NCBI GenBank assembly: GCA_035548175.1
Contig: DASZTO010000041.1
Coordinates: 1-56,523, forward strand
Length of the DNA: 56,523 nucleotides
Source of the DNA: CALCHA01 sp035548175
GTDB taxonomy: Bacteria > Planctomycetota > Phycisphaerae > WQYP01
Direction: 5' to 3'
A program made the position numbers and the translations under genes. Under the pieces are notes generated by a model. That model saw only the letters and a program-made list of their open reading frames with translations. It was not told the DNA's origin and did no database searches. Each line of letters opens with the position of its first letter. Positions within the stretch are counted from its first letter, which is position 1. Of the stretch, positions 24,621 to 33,882 are shown in pieces.

Positions 24621-25352
24621 ATGAGTGAGCGGCCAAAAATCCTGGCGATCGAAACCTCCTCTCGGGCCGGGTCCGTTGCGCTGGCAGCCGGCGGGGAATT
24701 GCTGATCGCGCGCGACCTGCCGGCGGCCTCGCGCCACGCCAATGCGTTGATGCCGGCGATCGGGGAAATGATCGCCGAGGCGGGGTGGAAGCCCGCAGAC
24801 CTGGAGCAGCTGTATCTCTCCATTGGACCCGGGTCGTTTACGGGATTGCGCATTGCCGTGGCGGTCGCCCGGGCGCTCGCGCAGGCCATTGAAGGCTTGC
24901 GGCTGGTCGCGGTCCCCTCGTTGAATGTGATTGCGCACAATGCGCCCGCCGAGTTTGCCACGGTGCTCCCCGTGCTGGATGCGAAGCGGGGACAGGTCTT
25001 TACGTCGCTGTATCGGCGCGAGGCGCAGGGCGGCCTTTCAGAGATCGCGCCCCCGCGGTTGACGACGCCGGCGGCAATCCTGGAGCAGGCGCTGGCGCGG
25101 GGCGCGCCCGTGGCGCTTTTGGGGGAAGGAGTGGATTATCACCGGGAATGCTTTCCCGCGGCTGGTGGGGATGCCCGCCTGGTGGAACTGCCGCGGGAAC
25201 TGTGGGTGCCGCGGGCGGCCGTGGTGCACAGGCTCGGTTACGCGCGGGCGCTCAGGGGCGCGTTTACGCCGGCCGGAGCGCTGGTGCCGACCTACCTGCG
25301 ATTGCCGGAAGCCGAAGAGGTCTATCGGCGCAAGCACGACTTGCCGCTGTGA
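24621..25352 (+). CDS. tsaB: tRNA threonylcarbamoyladenosine biosynthesis protein TsaB
   Basis: 243 residues of the ASKHA fold. ILAIETSSRAGSVAL at the start, LYLSIGPGSFTGLRIAVAVARAL (about 67-89) and SLNVIAHNA are the TsaB hallmarks. TsaB is the scaffold partner of TsaD in making t6A37 of ANN-decoding tRNAs. It ends with a family-like tail (YLRLPEAEEVYRRK). It follows the rluD-like gene by 17 bp and is closed by a hairpin at 25367-25393. Confidence 0.93.
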   Translation: MSERPKILAIETSSRAGSVALAAGGELLIARDLPAASRHANALMPAIGEMIAEAGWKPADLEQLYLSIGPGSFTGLRIAVAVARALAQAIEGLRLVAVPSLNVIAHNAPAEFATVLPVLDAKRGQVFTSLYRREAQGGLSEIAPPRLTTPAAILEQALARGAPVALLGEGVDYHRECFPAAGGDARLVELPRELWVPRAAVVHRLGYARALRGAFTPAGALVPTYLRLPEAEEVYRRKHDLPL

Positions 25353-25366
25353 CCACCCCCAACGGA

Positions 25367-25393
25367 AACGGCCGCTCTTTAGGGGCGGCCGTT
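25367..25393. terminator. Hairpin terminator between convergent genes
   Basis: Stem AACGGCCGC (25367-25375) pairs with GCGGCCGTT (25385-25393) around a 9-nt loop, between the end of tsaB (plus) and of the YcfL-like gene (minus). There is no long T run, so it may be a weak bidirectional terminator. Confidence 0.5.
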
Positions 25394-25421
25394 GCGTTTC
25401 AGTTGGCAATGAGTGCGGGGT

Positions 25422-25823
25422 TTACTTCGCTTCGCGCAGCTCGACGCGGAAGTCGGCCGCCATGGGCCCCATGCTCGTGAAGTCGAATTGATCGATCCCT
25501 TTACGCGGCACGGTGAAATCCATCCACGGGCTCTTGGGTTCCACCGTCGCGCCCTGCTGGTTGATGAACCAGTATTGATACTGAAGGTGCAGATCGCGGT
25601 CCCATTTGTTGCGAATCGGCACCGCCACATGCAACTGCCCCGCGCCGACCCGGTTGGTCACCGGCGGCTGCACGACGATGGCTTCGTGCAGCGAATAAGC
25701 GTCCACAAGCACCTGGGGGTATTGCGTCAGATCATCCTGCCGCGCGGCGATCGGCCCGGCGCACCCGGCGAAGAGACACCCGCCCACCACACCCGCTGCC
25801 GCCATTGTCCGCATCAGAGTCAT
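25422..25823 (-). CDS. YcfL-like (DUF1425) lipoprotein
   Basis: 133 residues. A signal peptide ends in a lipobox (LFAGC). The mature part contains QYPQVLVDA, LHVAVPIRNKWDRDLHLQYQYWFINQQG and ends in ADFRVELREAK, the pattern of the YcfL/DUF1425 family. In E. coli ycfL lies next to lpoB, whose product activates penicillin-binding protein 1b. Here too a larger secreted protein gene lies directly upstream (25923-27359), supporting a shared envelope role. GGAG lies ahead of the ATG at 25823. Confidence 0.75.
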   Translation of the reverse strand: MTLMRTMAAAGVVGGCLFAGCAGPIAARQDDLTQYPQVLVDAYSLHEAIVVQPPVTNRVGAGQLHVAVPIRNKWDRDLHLQYQYWFINQQGATVEPKSPWMDFTVPRKGIDQFDFTSMGPMAADFRVELREAK

Positions 25824-25922
25824 TCCGTTGCTCTCCAAAAAATACCTGCCGCACAGGATACCCGGTCGCCGCCGATTGAAAAGGGAGCCGGGCCCGGGTC
25901 CCTCCGCTGGTGACTGCGTTGG

Positions 25923-27359
25923 TTACTGCGTCGCGCCGCCCGTCGTCTGGGGCACGTCGGCGGTGCCGGTGTTGGGCGTGGTCGGCAGCGCCGGATTGAT
26001 CGGCTCGACGTGCCGCTCTTCGGTCGTCGTCGTCGTCGTGATCGATTCGGTCTTCCGAGTGGTGGTGACCAGGTTCAATTGCCCCGTCACTTCCAGGTCG
26101 ATGGTCGTGTTCTGAAGGTCGACCGCCTTGATGCCCTGGCTTTGCCCGATGGCGTCTTTGAGATCGGCGTAGAGATCCTCAGGAGCGCCGGCATACTGCA
26201 CCGAGAAATCCGCGTAGCTCGTCGTGCCGCCGCCAGTTGCGCCACGGCTCACGACCGAGTTCACCCCGTGGGTCTTCTGCAGCCAGGTGCGGATTTTCAG
26301 CGAATCGTCCACTGACGCCGCCTTATAGATCCGCACGTCCACCACGTCGCTCCCGTTGCTCCACTTCTTGGCCATGTCCCCCATCAACTCGCTCGAAAGG
26401 TATCCCGTGTACAGGTTGATGTTGGTCTTTGACATCGGCAGCGGCATGTCCACGAACGCGGTGCCCAGCATCCGCCCGTCCGCCGTGCTCACCGCCTTGG
26501 CCAGCAGCCGCACCGCCGTGCCGATGGTCGCGTGCGACGTCGGCGTCGCCGTCACCCGGATCAGAATATCCTGCTGCAGTTCCGTGTTCAGCAGCCGCAC
26601 CGCGTTGGCGTCGCCGTTCTCGATCCGCAGCACCTTCTCGCGGTCCAGCTTCGCCCGGGCGGCGTCCGCGTCTTCGATCGTGACTTTCCCCGAGTCGTCG
26701 AAGTATTTGACGATCGAATCCTCGATCATCGCGTAATCGGCGGCCGAGGCGCCGATGTTGTCATATTTATCAGCCGCCTTCTTGACCGTCGTGGTATGGG
26801 AATAATCGGCCGGTCCGTTCGAGCTGAACGAGTTGCTGTTGACCGAGTTGGCGTTGGAGTTGCTTACGCTCGATCCGCCATAGCCGGCGCTGGAACTCTG
26901 GCTGTTCGAGGTGTCGGTTTTGTTGGACTGCACGTTCACGGCGCCGGTCGCCGTCTGATGCTCCTCCACGCGCAGCAGTTCATCCAGCCCGTCTTTTGGC
27001 AGCGGATCGCCGTTGATCGTGCGGTTCACGAACACCATGATCCGCGGCGAGCGATGCGCCACGTACGCCTGCACGAACGCGTCCTCATTGCGAATCGACG
27101 TGCCGCCCGCCGGCTGCACCGGCACAAACGAACCCTGCATCGGCTGCCCCGGCGCCACCTGCCCCGGTTGCACCGGTGGGGGGGTGACGCCGCCGGGAAT
27201 GTAGTTGTCCGGCGGCAGGGGCTTGGGCTGAATCTGCGGCTGATAGGCGTTCTGATCGTTGGGGGGAGGGACGTAAACCCGCTGGACATCGTCGGCGAAG
27301 ACTGCCCCCGCCGCCGCCACACTCACAACCGCCGCCGCCAGTGCCCAGAGCGCTTTCAT
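25923..27359 (-). CDS. Secreted protein, possible LpoB/CsgG-like
   Basis: 478 residues. Signal peptide 1-22 (cleavage near AVFA-DD), then a Pro/Gln-rich linker to about 85. A first small segment RIMVFVNRTINGDPL (about 106-120) resembles the opening strand of LpoB/CsgG-type domains. A Ser/Asn-rich spacer (about 140-190) interrupts it, and the fold seems to continue with DADAARAKLDREK, DILIRVTATPTS, VRLLAKAVSTADGRMLGTAFVD and a mixed C-terminal domain with VNSVVSRGATG. AAGGAGAG precedes ATG 27359. Together with the YcfL-like gene 99 bp downstream this recalls the E. coli ycfL-lpoB pair. The assignment is weak; a novel family is possible. Confidence 0.55.
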   Translation of the reverse strand: MKALWALAAAVVSVAAAGAVFADDVQRVYVPPPNDQNAYQPQIQPKPLPPDNYIPGGVTPPPVQPGQVAPGQPMQGSFVPVQPAGGTSIRNEDAFVQAYVAHRSPRIMVFVNRTINGDPLPKDGLDELLRVEEHQTATGAVNVQSNKTDTSNSQSSSAGYGGSSVSNSNANSVNSNSFSSNGPADYSHTTTVKKAADKYDNIGASAADYAMIEDSIVKYFDDSGKVTIEDADAARAKLDREKVLRIENGDANAVRLLNTELQQDILIRVTATPTSHATIGTAVRLLAKAVSTADGRMLGTAFVDMPLPMSKTNINLYTGYLSSELMGDMAKKWSNGSDVVDVRIYKAASVDDSLKIRTWLQKTHGVNSVVSRGATGGGTTSYADFSVQYAGAPEDLYADLKDAIGQSQGIKAVDLQNTTIDLEVTGQLNLVTTTRKTESITTTTTTEERHVEPINPALPTTPNTGTADVPQTTGGATQ

Positions 27360-27440
27360 GACTCTCTCCTTGTTCATCGCGAAGCGGGGACATTCGTCGC
27401 TTCGCTGCAGAGTGACCGTTTCGACCATCGTAACCCGCGG

Positions 27441-27475
27441 GGGTTAGTAATGGGTAATGGGTAATTCGTAATTGG
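27441..27475. repeat. Short tandem repeat, unit GGGTAAT
   Basis: The unit occurs as GGGTTAGTAAT, GGGTAAT, GGGTAAT then TCGTAAT, a 7-bp period in a very AT-rich patch. It belongs to the same style of 7-bp repeats found at 50749-50782 and 53725-53750. Confidence 0.6.
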
Positions 27476-27843
27476 GCGGCGGCGGAAGCGGTGGGGGGGG
27501 CGTCGGGGCGTCCGTGGGGCGCTGATTTCTGAACCTGACCGCTGACTCCCGCGCCACCGACGGAGCATGAATCCGTTGCCCAATCCCCAAAGCACTCCCG
27601 CCGTCTTGACAATCCGCGTCATCGCCCGCGCCGGCCCGCAACCGGCGGCCCTTTGGCAGTCGCATTTGTGAATGCTCGGCTCAAGGAGTCATGCCGTTAC
27701 TGCCGATAATAATTGCATCGGCAGGGGTCGTACGCCCGGGCTGAGCCAGACCGTCTCCCCGGCCATGCCCCATCCCCGGCGAGACCCGCCGCCAATTGAC
27801 CCTCCCCCGGGGTTTGGTTATCGTGAACGCCCGGTTAACCCCC

Positions 27844-27903
27844 CCGGTCACCCCTTTTGGTCAGCTCCCCCGGGCTGACCGCCTGGAACCGACCGGTTTT
27901 TTT
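27844..27903 (+). promoter_or_regulatory. Nested hairpin plus T-run in the accD leader (possible attenuator)
   Basis: Outer stem CCGGTC (27844-27849) pairs with GACCGG (27891-27896). Inside it GGTCAGC (27859-27865) pairs with GCTGACC (27874-27880). Seven T follow immediately (27897-27903). This has the form of an intrinsic terminator 185 bp before the accD start. The GGTTA/TAACC pair just upstream could form a competing structure. It may terminate a small RNA or control accD. Confidence 0.5.
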
Positions 27904-28087
27904 CCGCCGCCGCTGGATGCCTTCCCCCTCCTCGCCCGGTAAACAGGCATTCACGTCGGCAACGCCGGCGAAGCTCTCCGCGATGGGACCTTCGCCGTTC
28001 AGGGTCCAAGCCCTGTTCTTGACCGGCCCCGGCTTCAAAAACGCCGCGGCCCGAAAGGCGCCTACTTGCATAAAGGACTCGCCGCTT

Positions 28088-28960
<873 letters not shown>

Positions 28961-29096
28961 GGGGGGTGGGAGGGGGGAACGAGAGGCGGGGCGGGAGATC
29001 ATCGATCCGTTGAGCGATGGCGATACGGGGCGGGGTGATATAATGGGGGACTTCGCGTTTTTTCGTGCGAGTATTGTGGTGAGCGGCACTGGATCC

Positions 29097-31631
29097 ATGG
29101 TGCGTGCGCCGGAGCTTCTGGCGCCGGCGGGGGATTGGGAGGCGTTGCGCGCGGCGGCGGCCAATGGGGCCGATGCGGTGTACTTCGGGTTGGAGCAGTT
29201 CAACGCGCGGCATCGGGCGACGAATTTCAAGTTGGCCGAGTTGCCGGAGGTGATGGGCTATCTGCATGCGCACAATGTGAAGGGATTTTTGACGTTCAAT
29301 ACGCTCATTTTTTCGGATGAGCTGGAGGCGGCGGCGGAGTACATCAAGGCGGTCGCGGCGGCGGGGGTGGATGCGGTGATCGTGCAGGACCTGGGGGTGG
29401 CGAAGCTGATTCATGAGCTGGCGCCGACGCTGGCGATCCATGGGTCGACGCAGATGACGTTGACGGAGGCGGAGGGGATCAAGTTTGTGAAGGAGCTGGG
29501 GGTGGAGCGGGTGGTGGTGGCGCGGGAGCTGGGGGTGAGGGAGATTGGGAAGATTGCGGCGGCGACGGAGATGCCGCTGGAAGTGTTCGTGCATGGGGCG
29601 TTGTGCGTGGCGTATTCGGGGCAGTGTTTGACGAGCGAGAGTTTGGGCGGGCGAAGCGCGAACCGGGGCCAGTGTGCGCAGGCGTGCCGGTTGCCGTACC
29701 AGTTGGTGGTGGATGGCCAGGCGCGGGATTTGGGCGAGAAGGCGTACTTGCTCTCGCCGAGCGATCTGGCGGCGCATGAGTTGATCGGGGAATTGACGGA
29801 GATGGGGGTGGCGTCGTTCAAGATTGAGGGGCGGTTGAAGAGTGCGCATTATGTGGCGGCGACGACGCAGACGTATCGGGCGGCGATTGATGCGGCGCGG
29901 GGGAATTTGAAATTTCAAATTTCAGAACAGCAGCGGCATGATCTGGAGCAGACGTTTTCGCGCGGGTTTACGCATGGGTTTTTGTCGGGGGTGAATCACC
30001 AGGCGCTGGTGGCGGCGCGGTTTCCGAAGGCGCGCGGGACGCGGGTGGGGACGGTGGTTTCGCGCGGGCCGCGGGCGATTGTGATCGAGACGAGTTCGGC
30101 GATTGCGCTCAAGGCGGGGGATGGGGTGCTGTTTGATGAGGGGCATCCGGAGCAGGATGAACAGGGTGGGCGCGTGTTTGCGGTGCGGACGATGGGGAAG
30201 AATCGGGTGGAGCTGCAGTTTCGGGAGGGGGATTTGAATCTGGCGTACATCAATCCGGGGGCGCTGGTGTGGAAGACGGATGATCCGGCGTTGAAGCGGC
30301 GGTTGGAGCATTCGTATTCGCGCGAGGGGGTGGTGCATCGGACGCGCGTGGATTTTTCGGTGCGGGCGCGGGTGGGGGAGTTTTTGGAGTTGGTGGGCGC
30401 GGCGGAGGGGCATGAGGGGCGGGCGCGGTGGGAGGAGAAGGCGCTGGAGGAGGCGCGGAAGTTTGCGTTTTCGGAGGAGGGGGCGCGAGAGCAGTTGGGG
30501 CGGCTGGGGGATACGCCGTTTGAGTTGGGGGAGTTGCGGGTGGAGACGGATGGGCGGGCGATGGTGCCGAAGAGCGTGCTGAATGAGTTGCGGCGGGAGG
30601 TGGTGGGGAAGTTGCTGGAGCAGCGGCGGCGGGTGCATGTGGTTGGGGATGCGGGGGCGTTGGAACGGTTGCGGGGGGATGCAATGCGGGTGGGAGAGTC
30701 CTCGCAGCATGCTTCTGCCACCGAGGTTGTGGCAGAAGCATGGCACCCAGGGGGGCACCCGGAATCGGAAATCGAAAATCAGCTCCACGTGCTGGTGCGG
30801 ACGATGGAGCAGTTGGAGGGGGTGATTGGGGTGCGGGGGGAGGTTCGGGCGGCGACGGTGTATGCGGATTTTGAGGATGTGCGGCGGTATCCGGAGGCGA
30901 TTCGGAAGTGTCGGGAGGCGGGGATTGCGGTGGGATTGGCGACGCTGCGCGTGGTGAAGCCGGGGGAGGAGGGGTTTTTGAAGCAGGTGTCGGATTGTGA
31001 GCCGGACTTGCTGCTGGTGCGGCATCTGGGGGCGATTCATTACTATCGGGAGCGGGCGGGGCATTTGCCGCTGGTGGGGGATTTTGCGTTGAACATTGCG
31101 AACGAGCTGACGGCGAAAATTTTTGCGGATGCGGGGTTGGTGCGGATGGTGCCGTCGTATGACTTGAACTGGGTGCAGTTGAGCGCGATGTTGCGGCGGT
31201 TTGATGCGTCGCGGTTTGAGTGCGTGGTGCACCAGCACATGCCGATGTTCCACATGGAGCATTGCGTGTTCGCGCACACGCTGTCGAGCGGGAAAGATTT
31301 CCGGGATTGCGGGCGGCCGTGCGAGAAGCACCGGGTGGATTTGACGGATCGTGTTGGGGAGCCGCACCCGCTGGTGCCGGATGTGGGGTGCCGGAATACG
31401 CTGTTCAATGCGAAGGCGCAGACGGCGGCGGAGTATATTCCGGAGATGGAGAAGCTGGGGATTCGGCATTACCGGGTGGAAATGCTGCGGGAGGGTGGGG
31501 AGGAGACGGTGAAGCTTTTGCGGCACTATGCTGCGGCGCTGCGCGGGGAGGCGCCGCCGTTGCAAACCTTGCGGAGCTTGCGCGTGTTGAATCAGTTGGG
31601 CGTGACGCGCGGGACGCTGGCGCATGACTGA
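29097..31631 (+). CDS. Peptidase U32 family protein, RlhA/YegQ-like, with inserted repeats
   Basis: About 844 residues from ATG 29097 (RAPELLAPAGDWEALRAAA); GTG 29079 or ATG 29043 are possible starts. The U32 core is clear: GADAVYFGLEQFNAR, HGSTQMT, the family signature EVFVHGALCVAYSGQC with SANRGQCAQACR, and SFKIEGRLKS. A long C-terminal half with LSSGKDFRDCGRPCEKHRVDL fits the U32 plus DUF3656 architecture. Relatives RlhA and TrhP hydroxylate 23S rRNA or tRNA with prephenate. Two stretches look inserted: an 18-bp palindrome near residue 272 and a hairpin element near 538-565, both keeping the frame. Codons end mainly in G. Confidence 0.85.
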   Translation: MVRAPELLAPAGDWEALRAAAANGADAVYFGLEQFNARHRATNFKLAELPEVMGYLHAHNVKGFLTFNTLIFSDELEAAAEYIKAVAAAGVDAVIVQDLGVAKLIHELAPTLAIHGSTQMTLTEAEGIKFVKELGVERVVVARELGVREIGKIAAATEMPLEVFVHGALCVAYSGQCLTSESLGGRSANRGQCAQACRLPYQLVVDGQARDLGEKAYLLSPSDLAAHELIGELTEMGVASFKIEGRLKSAHYVAATTQTYRAAIDAARGNLKFQISEQQRHDLEQTFSRGFTHGFLSGVNHQALVAARFPKARGTRVGTVVSRGPRAIVIETSSAIALKAGDGVLFDEGHPEQDEQGGRVFAVRTMGKNRVELQFREGDLNLAYINPGALVWKTDDPALKRRLEHSYSREGVVHRTRVDFSVRARVGEFLELVGAAEGHEGRARWEEKALEEARKFAFSEEGAREQLGRLGDTPFELGELRVETDGRAMVPKSVLNELRREVVGKLLEQRRRVHVVGDAGALERLRGDAMRVGESSQHASATEVVAEAWHPGGHPESEIENQLHVLVRTMEQLEGVIGVRGEVRAATVYADFEDVRRYPEAIRKCREAGIAVGLATLRVVKPGEEGFLKQVSDCEPDLLLVRHLGAIHYYRERAGHLPLVGDFALNIANELTAKIFADAGLVRMVPSYDLNWVQLSAMLRRFDASRFECVVHQHMPMFHMEHCVFAHTLSSGKDFRDCGRPCEKHRVDLTDRVGEPHPLVPDVGCRNTLFNAKAQTAAEYIPEMEKLGIRHYRVEMLREGGEETVKLLRHYAAALRGEAPPLQTLRSLRVLNQLGVTRGTLAHD
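29904..29921. repeat. 18-bp perfect palindrome inside the U32 peptidase gene
   Basis: AATTTGAAATTTCAAATT lies in an AT-only island within about 70% GC coding sequence. It encodes NLKFQIS and stays in frame, which suggests an inserted repeat. Confidence 0.75.
30708..30742. repeat. REP-like hairpin inserted in the U32 peptidase gene
   Basis: CATGCTTCTGCCAC (30708-30721) is perfectly repeated in inverse at 30729-30742 around a 7-nt loop. It is followed by GGCACCC direct repeats and a GGAAATCGAAAATC-like tail to about 30780. Composition and codon use differ from the surrounding gene, and the insertion keeps the reading frame. Confidence 0.8.
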
Positions 31632-31669
31632 TACGCGCGAAACCGTCTAACCGCCAGGTCACAGGTCGT

Positions 31670-32890
31670 TCAATCGTTCAAGCTCTGTTGCGCCGATGGC
31701 GGCCTCGCCGAGCGCAGGAGGCCGTGGAGACGCGCCATGCGCTCGAGGGCCTCCGTGAGAATGGCGCGGGAGGTGGCGAAGTTCAATCGCACAAATCCCT
31801 CGAATCCCGCGCCGAACATCGCCCCTTCGCTGAGCATCACCCGTCCCTGCTCCAGCAGCATCTTCCCCGCCCGGGGCGCTTCTTCGCCCATCACCGCGCG
31901 ATAATCCAGCCACGCCAGATAGGTCGCCTCCACCGGCTTCATCCGCACGCCCGGAAGACGCTCGCTCACAAAGCGCTCGACAAACGCGCCGTTCGCACGC
32001 AGATACTCCAGCACCTCCGCCCGCCACTTTCCATCATCGCGGAGCGCCGCCTTCCACATCGCCACGGCCATCGTTCCCGGATGCCCGGCGGTCCACGTGC
32101 TGGGCTTGATCACCCGCGCCACCAGCGCCGCATCGTGACTGAACATCGCCCCGATGCCCAGGCCCGCCGTGTTGTACATTTTGCACGGCCCGGTGAGCGT
32201 CAGCGTTTTCTGTCGCACCGCCTCGCCGGCCACATTGGCGAAGGCCGTGAATATTCCCCGCAGCGTCAGGTCCGCATGCAGCTCGTCCGACACGACCCAC
32301 AGCTCGTGCCGATGCGCAAAATCGGAAATCCGCGCCAGCTCGTCGACCGTCCACAGACGTCCCGTCGGATTGTGCGGATGACAGAGCAGCAGCACTTTCG
32401 CCCGCCGGCCCTCCACAAGCGCCGCACGCTCCATCGCTTCCCAGTCGATCTCCCAGCGTTCGCCGGCATCCGACAGCGGAACCTCGCGCAACTCCCGCCG
32501 CTGGTCCTTCACCGCCTCCAGAAACGGCGGATAGGCCGGCGTCATCGTCATCACCGCTTCGCCCGGCTCCGTCAGCCCGGCGATCGCCGCCCCGATCGCC
32601 GGCACCACCCCCGGCAAGAACCGCACCCACCCCTTCCGCCCCAGCCCGCTCCAGCCTTCGCCTTCCAGTTTTTTCTGCAACGGGCCCGTCAGGTCCGGAT
32701 CGCCTTCCACCTGCGGATATCCCACCGTCCTGCGCAATCGCTCAGCCAGCGCCGCCCGGATCGAGGGCGCCAGCGCGAAGTCCATGTCCGCCACCCACAG
32801 CGGCAGCACGTCCGGCGGCGCCTTGCCCCATTTGATGCTCTCGCCGTGCCGGAGCTCTTCTTCCGACAGCTCCCACTCGAATCGCTCCAT
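31670..32890 (-). CDS. MalY/PatB-type aminotransferase (cystathionine beta-lyase family)
   Basis: 406 residues, fold-type I PLP enzyme. VLPLWVADMDFAL near the start is the MalY/PatB signature. HPHNPTGRLW (N174), WVVSDELHADL (D202) and GPCKMYNTAGL with the PLP lysine K237 complete the cofactor site; LNFATSR holds the carboxylate-binding Arg. Family members cleave cystathionine or cysteine to give homocysteine or sulfide. The site GPCKMYN differs from the usual SKTFN. It ends close to the convergent U32 peptidase gene (38 bp). The gene upstream, 30 bp away, is unrelated. Confidence 0.88.
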   Translation of the reverse strand: MERFEWELSEEELRHGESIKWGKAPPDVLPLWVADMDFALAPSIRAALAERLRRTVGYPQVEGDPDLTGPLQKKLEGEGWSGLGRKGWVRFLPGVVPAIGAAIAGLTEPGEAVMTMTPAYPPFLEAVKDQRRELREVPLSDAGERWEIDWEAMERAALVEGRRAKVLLLCHPHNPTGRLWTVDELARISDFAHRHELWVVSDELHADLTLRGIFTAFANVAGEAVRQKTLTLTGPCKMYNTAGLGIGAMFSHDAALVARVIKPSTWTAGHPGTMAVAMWKAALRDDGKWRAEVLEYLRANGAFVERFVSERLPGVRMKPVEATYLAWLDYRAVMGEEAPRAGKMLLEQGRVMLSEGAMFGAGFEGFVRLNFATSRAILTEALERMARLHGLLRSARPPSAQQSLND

Positions 32891-32920
32891 GCGCAGACTC
32901 CCCGGAAATCCTCCCGCCCC

Positions 32921-33880
32921 TTACTTCTTGTGCATCAGTCCCAGCAGGTGCTCGATCTCCTCATGCACCCCGTTCGGCGCCTTCACGTACAGTCGCCCGT
33001 CGAAAATCGCCGCGCTCGATTGCGTACCCCCAGCCTCCACCCACGTCCCGCGCCCGCAGGTGGTTTCGATTGCCTCAAGCAGCGCCTTCGTGTCCTTCTC
33101 CTTTTGCTCCGGCGACTTGATCGGCGCCGCCTCCGGCTGCAGGAGGTCGCGCACGTCATACATGCGCGTCTGGTCCAGCTTGTCCGCCTTGAGCTTCGTG
33201 AGCATTGCCGCCACCGCCCGATGGTTCTCGCGCGTCTGCGAGATGATCAGCTTCGATTCCAGCACGCGGATCGATCCCAGTTGCCCTCCCTTGTCGCGCC
33301 ACGTATCGGGCGCGATCACCGTCTCGATCGTGTCGATCAGCTCCTGCACGCTCGCCTCGTCGCCCGCATCGGGAATCAGCAGCCCGATGTCATACATGCG
33401 CACCACGGAATACCGGCTGCCGGTCAGGTCGTCGGCCGTCGAGACCAGCACCTGGTTGTCCATCACCGTGAAATTCAGCGTCGCGGTGGCGCCGCCCGCT
33501 TCGTTCAGGATTTCCGCGAGCACCCGCGCCGTCGGAATTTTCGCCAGGTCGACGCTGATCGGCGCACTGCTCTGGATTCCCGCCGCCTCGAGCGATTTCC
33601 ACCGAACGTCCATGTGAACATTCGCCGCCGTCCCGAACGCCTTGAGCGCCTCTTCCAGCGTGCCGGTGAACGTGAAGGACGCCATCGGCGCGTCCAGGGC
33701 ATCGTCCGTCGCCTTGTTCAGGCGGTCGATCGCATCGCCATCCATTTGGGTCTGAATGCGCTGCGTTTCGGTGATTCCCGGCGGCGTATTCTCATCCTGG
33801 GCCGCGATCGGGACGCCGAAGCGGCATGCCGCGCCGATCGCCAGGGACGCCATCCACACGCGCGCATGACGCTTCGGCAT
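32921..33880 (-). CDS. Exported protein with STN/secretin-like short domain
   Basis: 319 residues. Signal peptide about 1-27. Residues about 65-140 (FTGTLEEALKAFGTAANVHMDVRW ... TARVLAEILNEAG ... VMDNQVLVSTADDL) look like the STN/secretin N0-type fold seen in secretins and TonB receptors. Two further repeats of the same kind of strand-helix unit follow (YDIGLLIPDAG, IETVIAPDTWRDKGGQLGSIRVLESKLIISQT; YDVRDLLQPEA). No membrane-spanning secretin domain is present. The second Met (33880) is preferred because AGGGAG lies before it. It follows pdxJ by two bases, so it may be co-transcribed. Confidence 0.65.
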   Translation of the reverse strand: MPKRHARVWMASLAIGAACRFGVPIAAQDENTPPGITETQRIQTQMDGDAIDRLNKATDDALDAPMASFTFTGTLEEALKAFGTAANVHMDVRWKSLEAAGIQSSAPISVDLAKIPTARVLAEILNEAGGATATLNFTVMDNQVLVSTADDLTGSRYSVVRMYDIGLLIPDAGDEASVQELIDTIETVIAPDTWRDKGGQLGSIRVLESKLIISQTRENHRAVAAMLTKLKADKLDQTRMYDVRDLLQPEAAPIKSPEQKEKDTKALLEAIETTCGRGTWVEAGGTQSSAAIFDGRLYVKAPNGVHEEIEHLLGLMHKK

Positions 33881-33882
33881 GG

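Larger units (their letters stand above)
27360..28087. other. Gene-free region before accD with repeats and RNA hairpins
   Basis: About 730 bp between the secreted LpoB-like protein gene (minus) and accD (plus). It holds a GGGTAAT tandem repeat (27441-27475), an inverted repeat TGCCGAT/ATCGGCA (27701-27707 and 27717-27723), an inverted pair GGTTA/TAACC (27816-27820 and 27836-27840) and a nested terminator-like structure ending in seven T (27844-27903). No supported coding sequence. The last 185 bp is open in the accD frame but not protein-like. Confidence 0.5.

Noticed and set aside
25367..25393. Factor-independent strong terminator in both directions
   Set aside because: The hairpin is good but neither side has a long T run, so it is listed only as a weak terminator.
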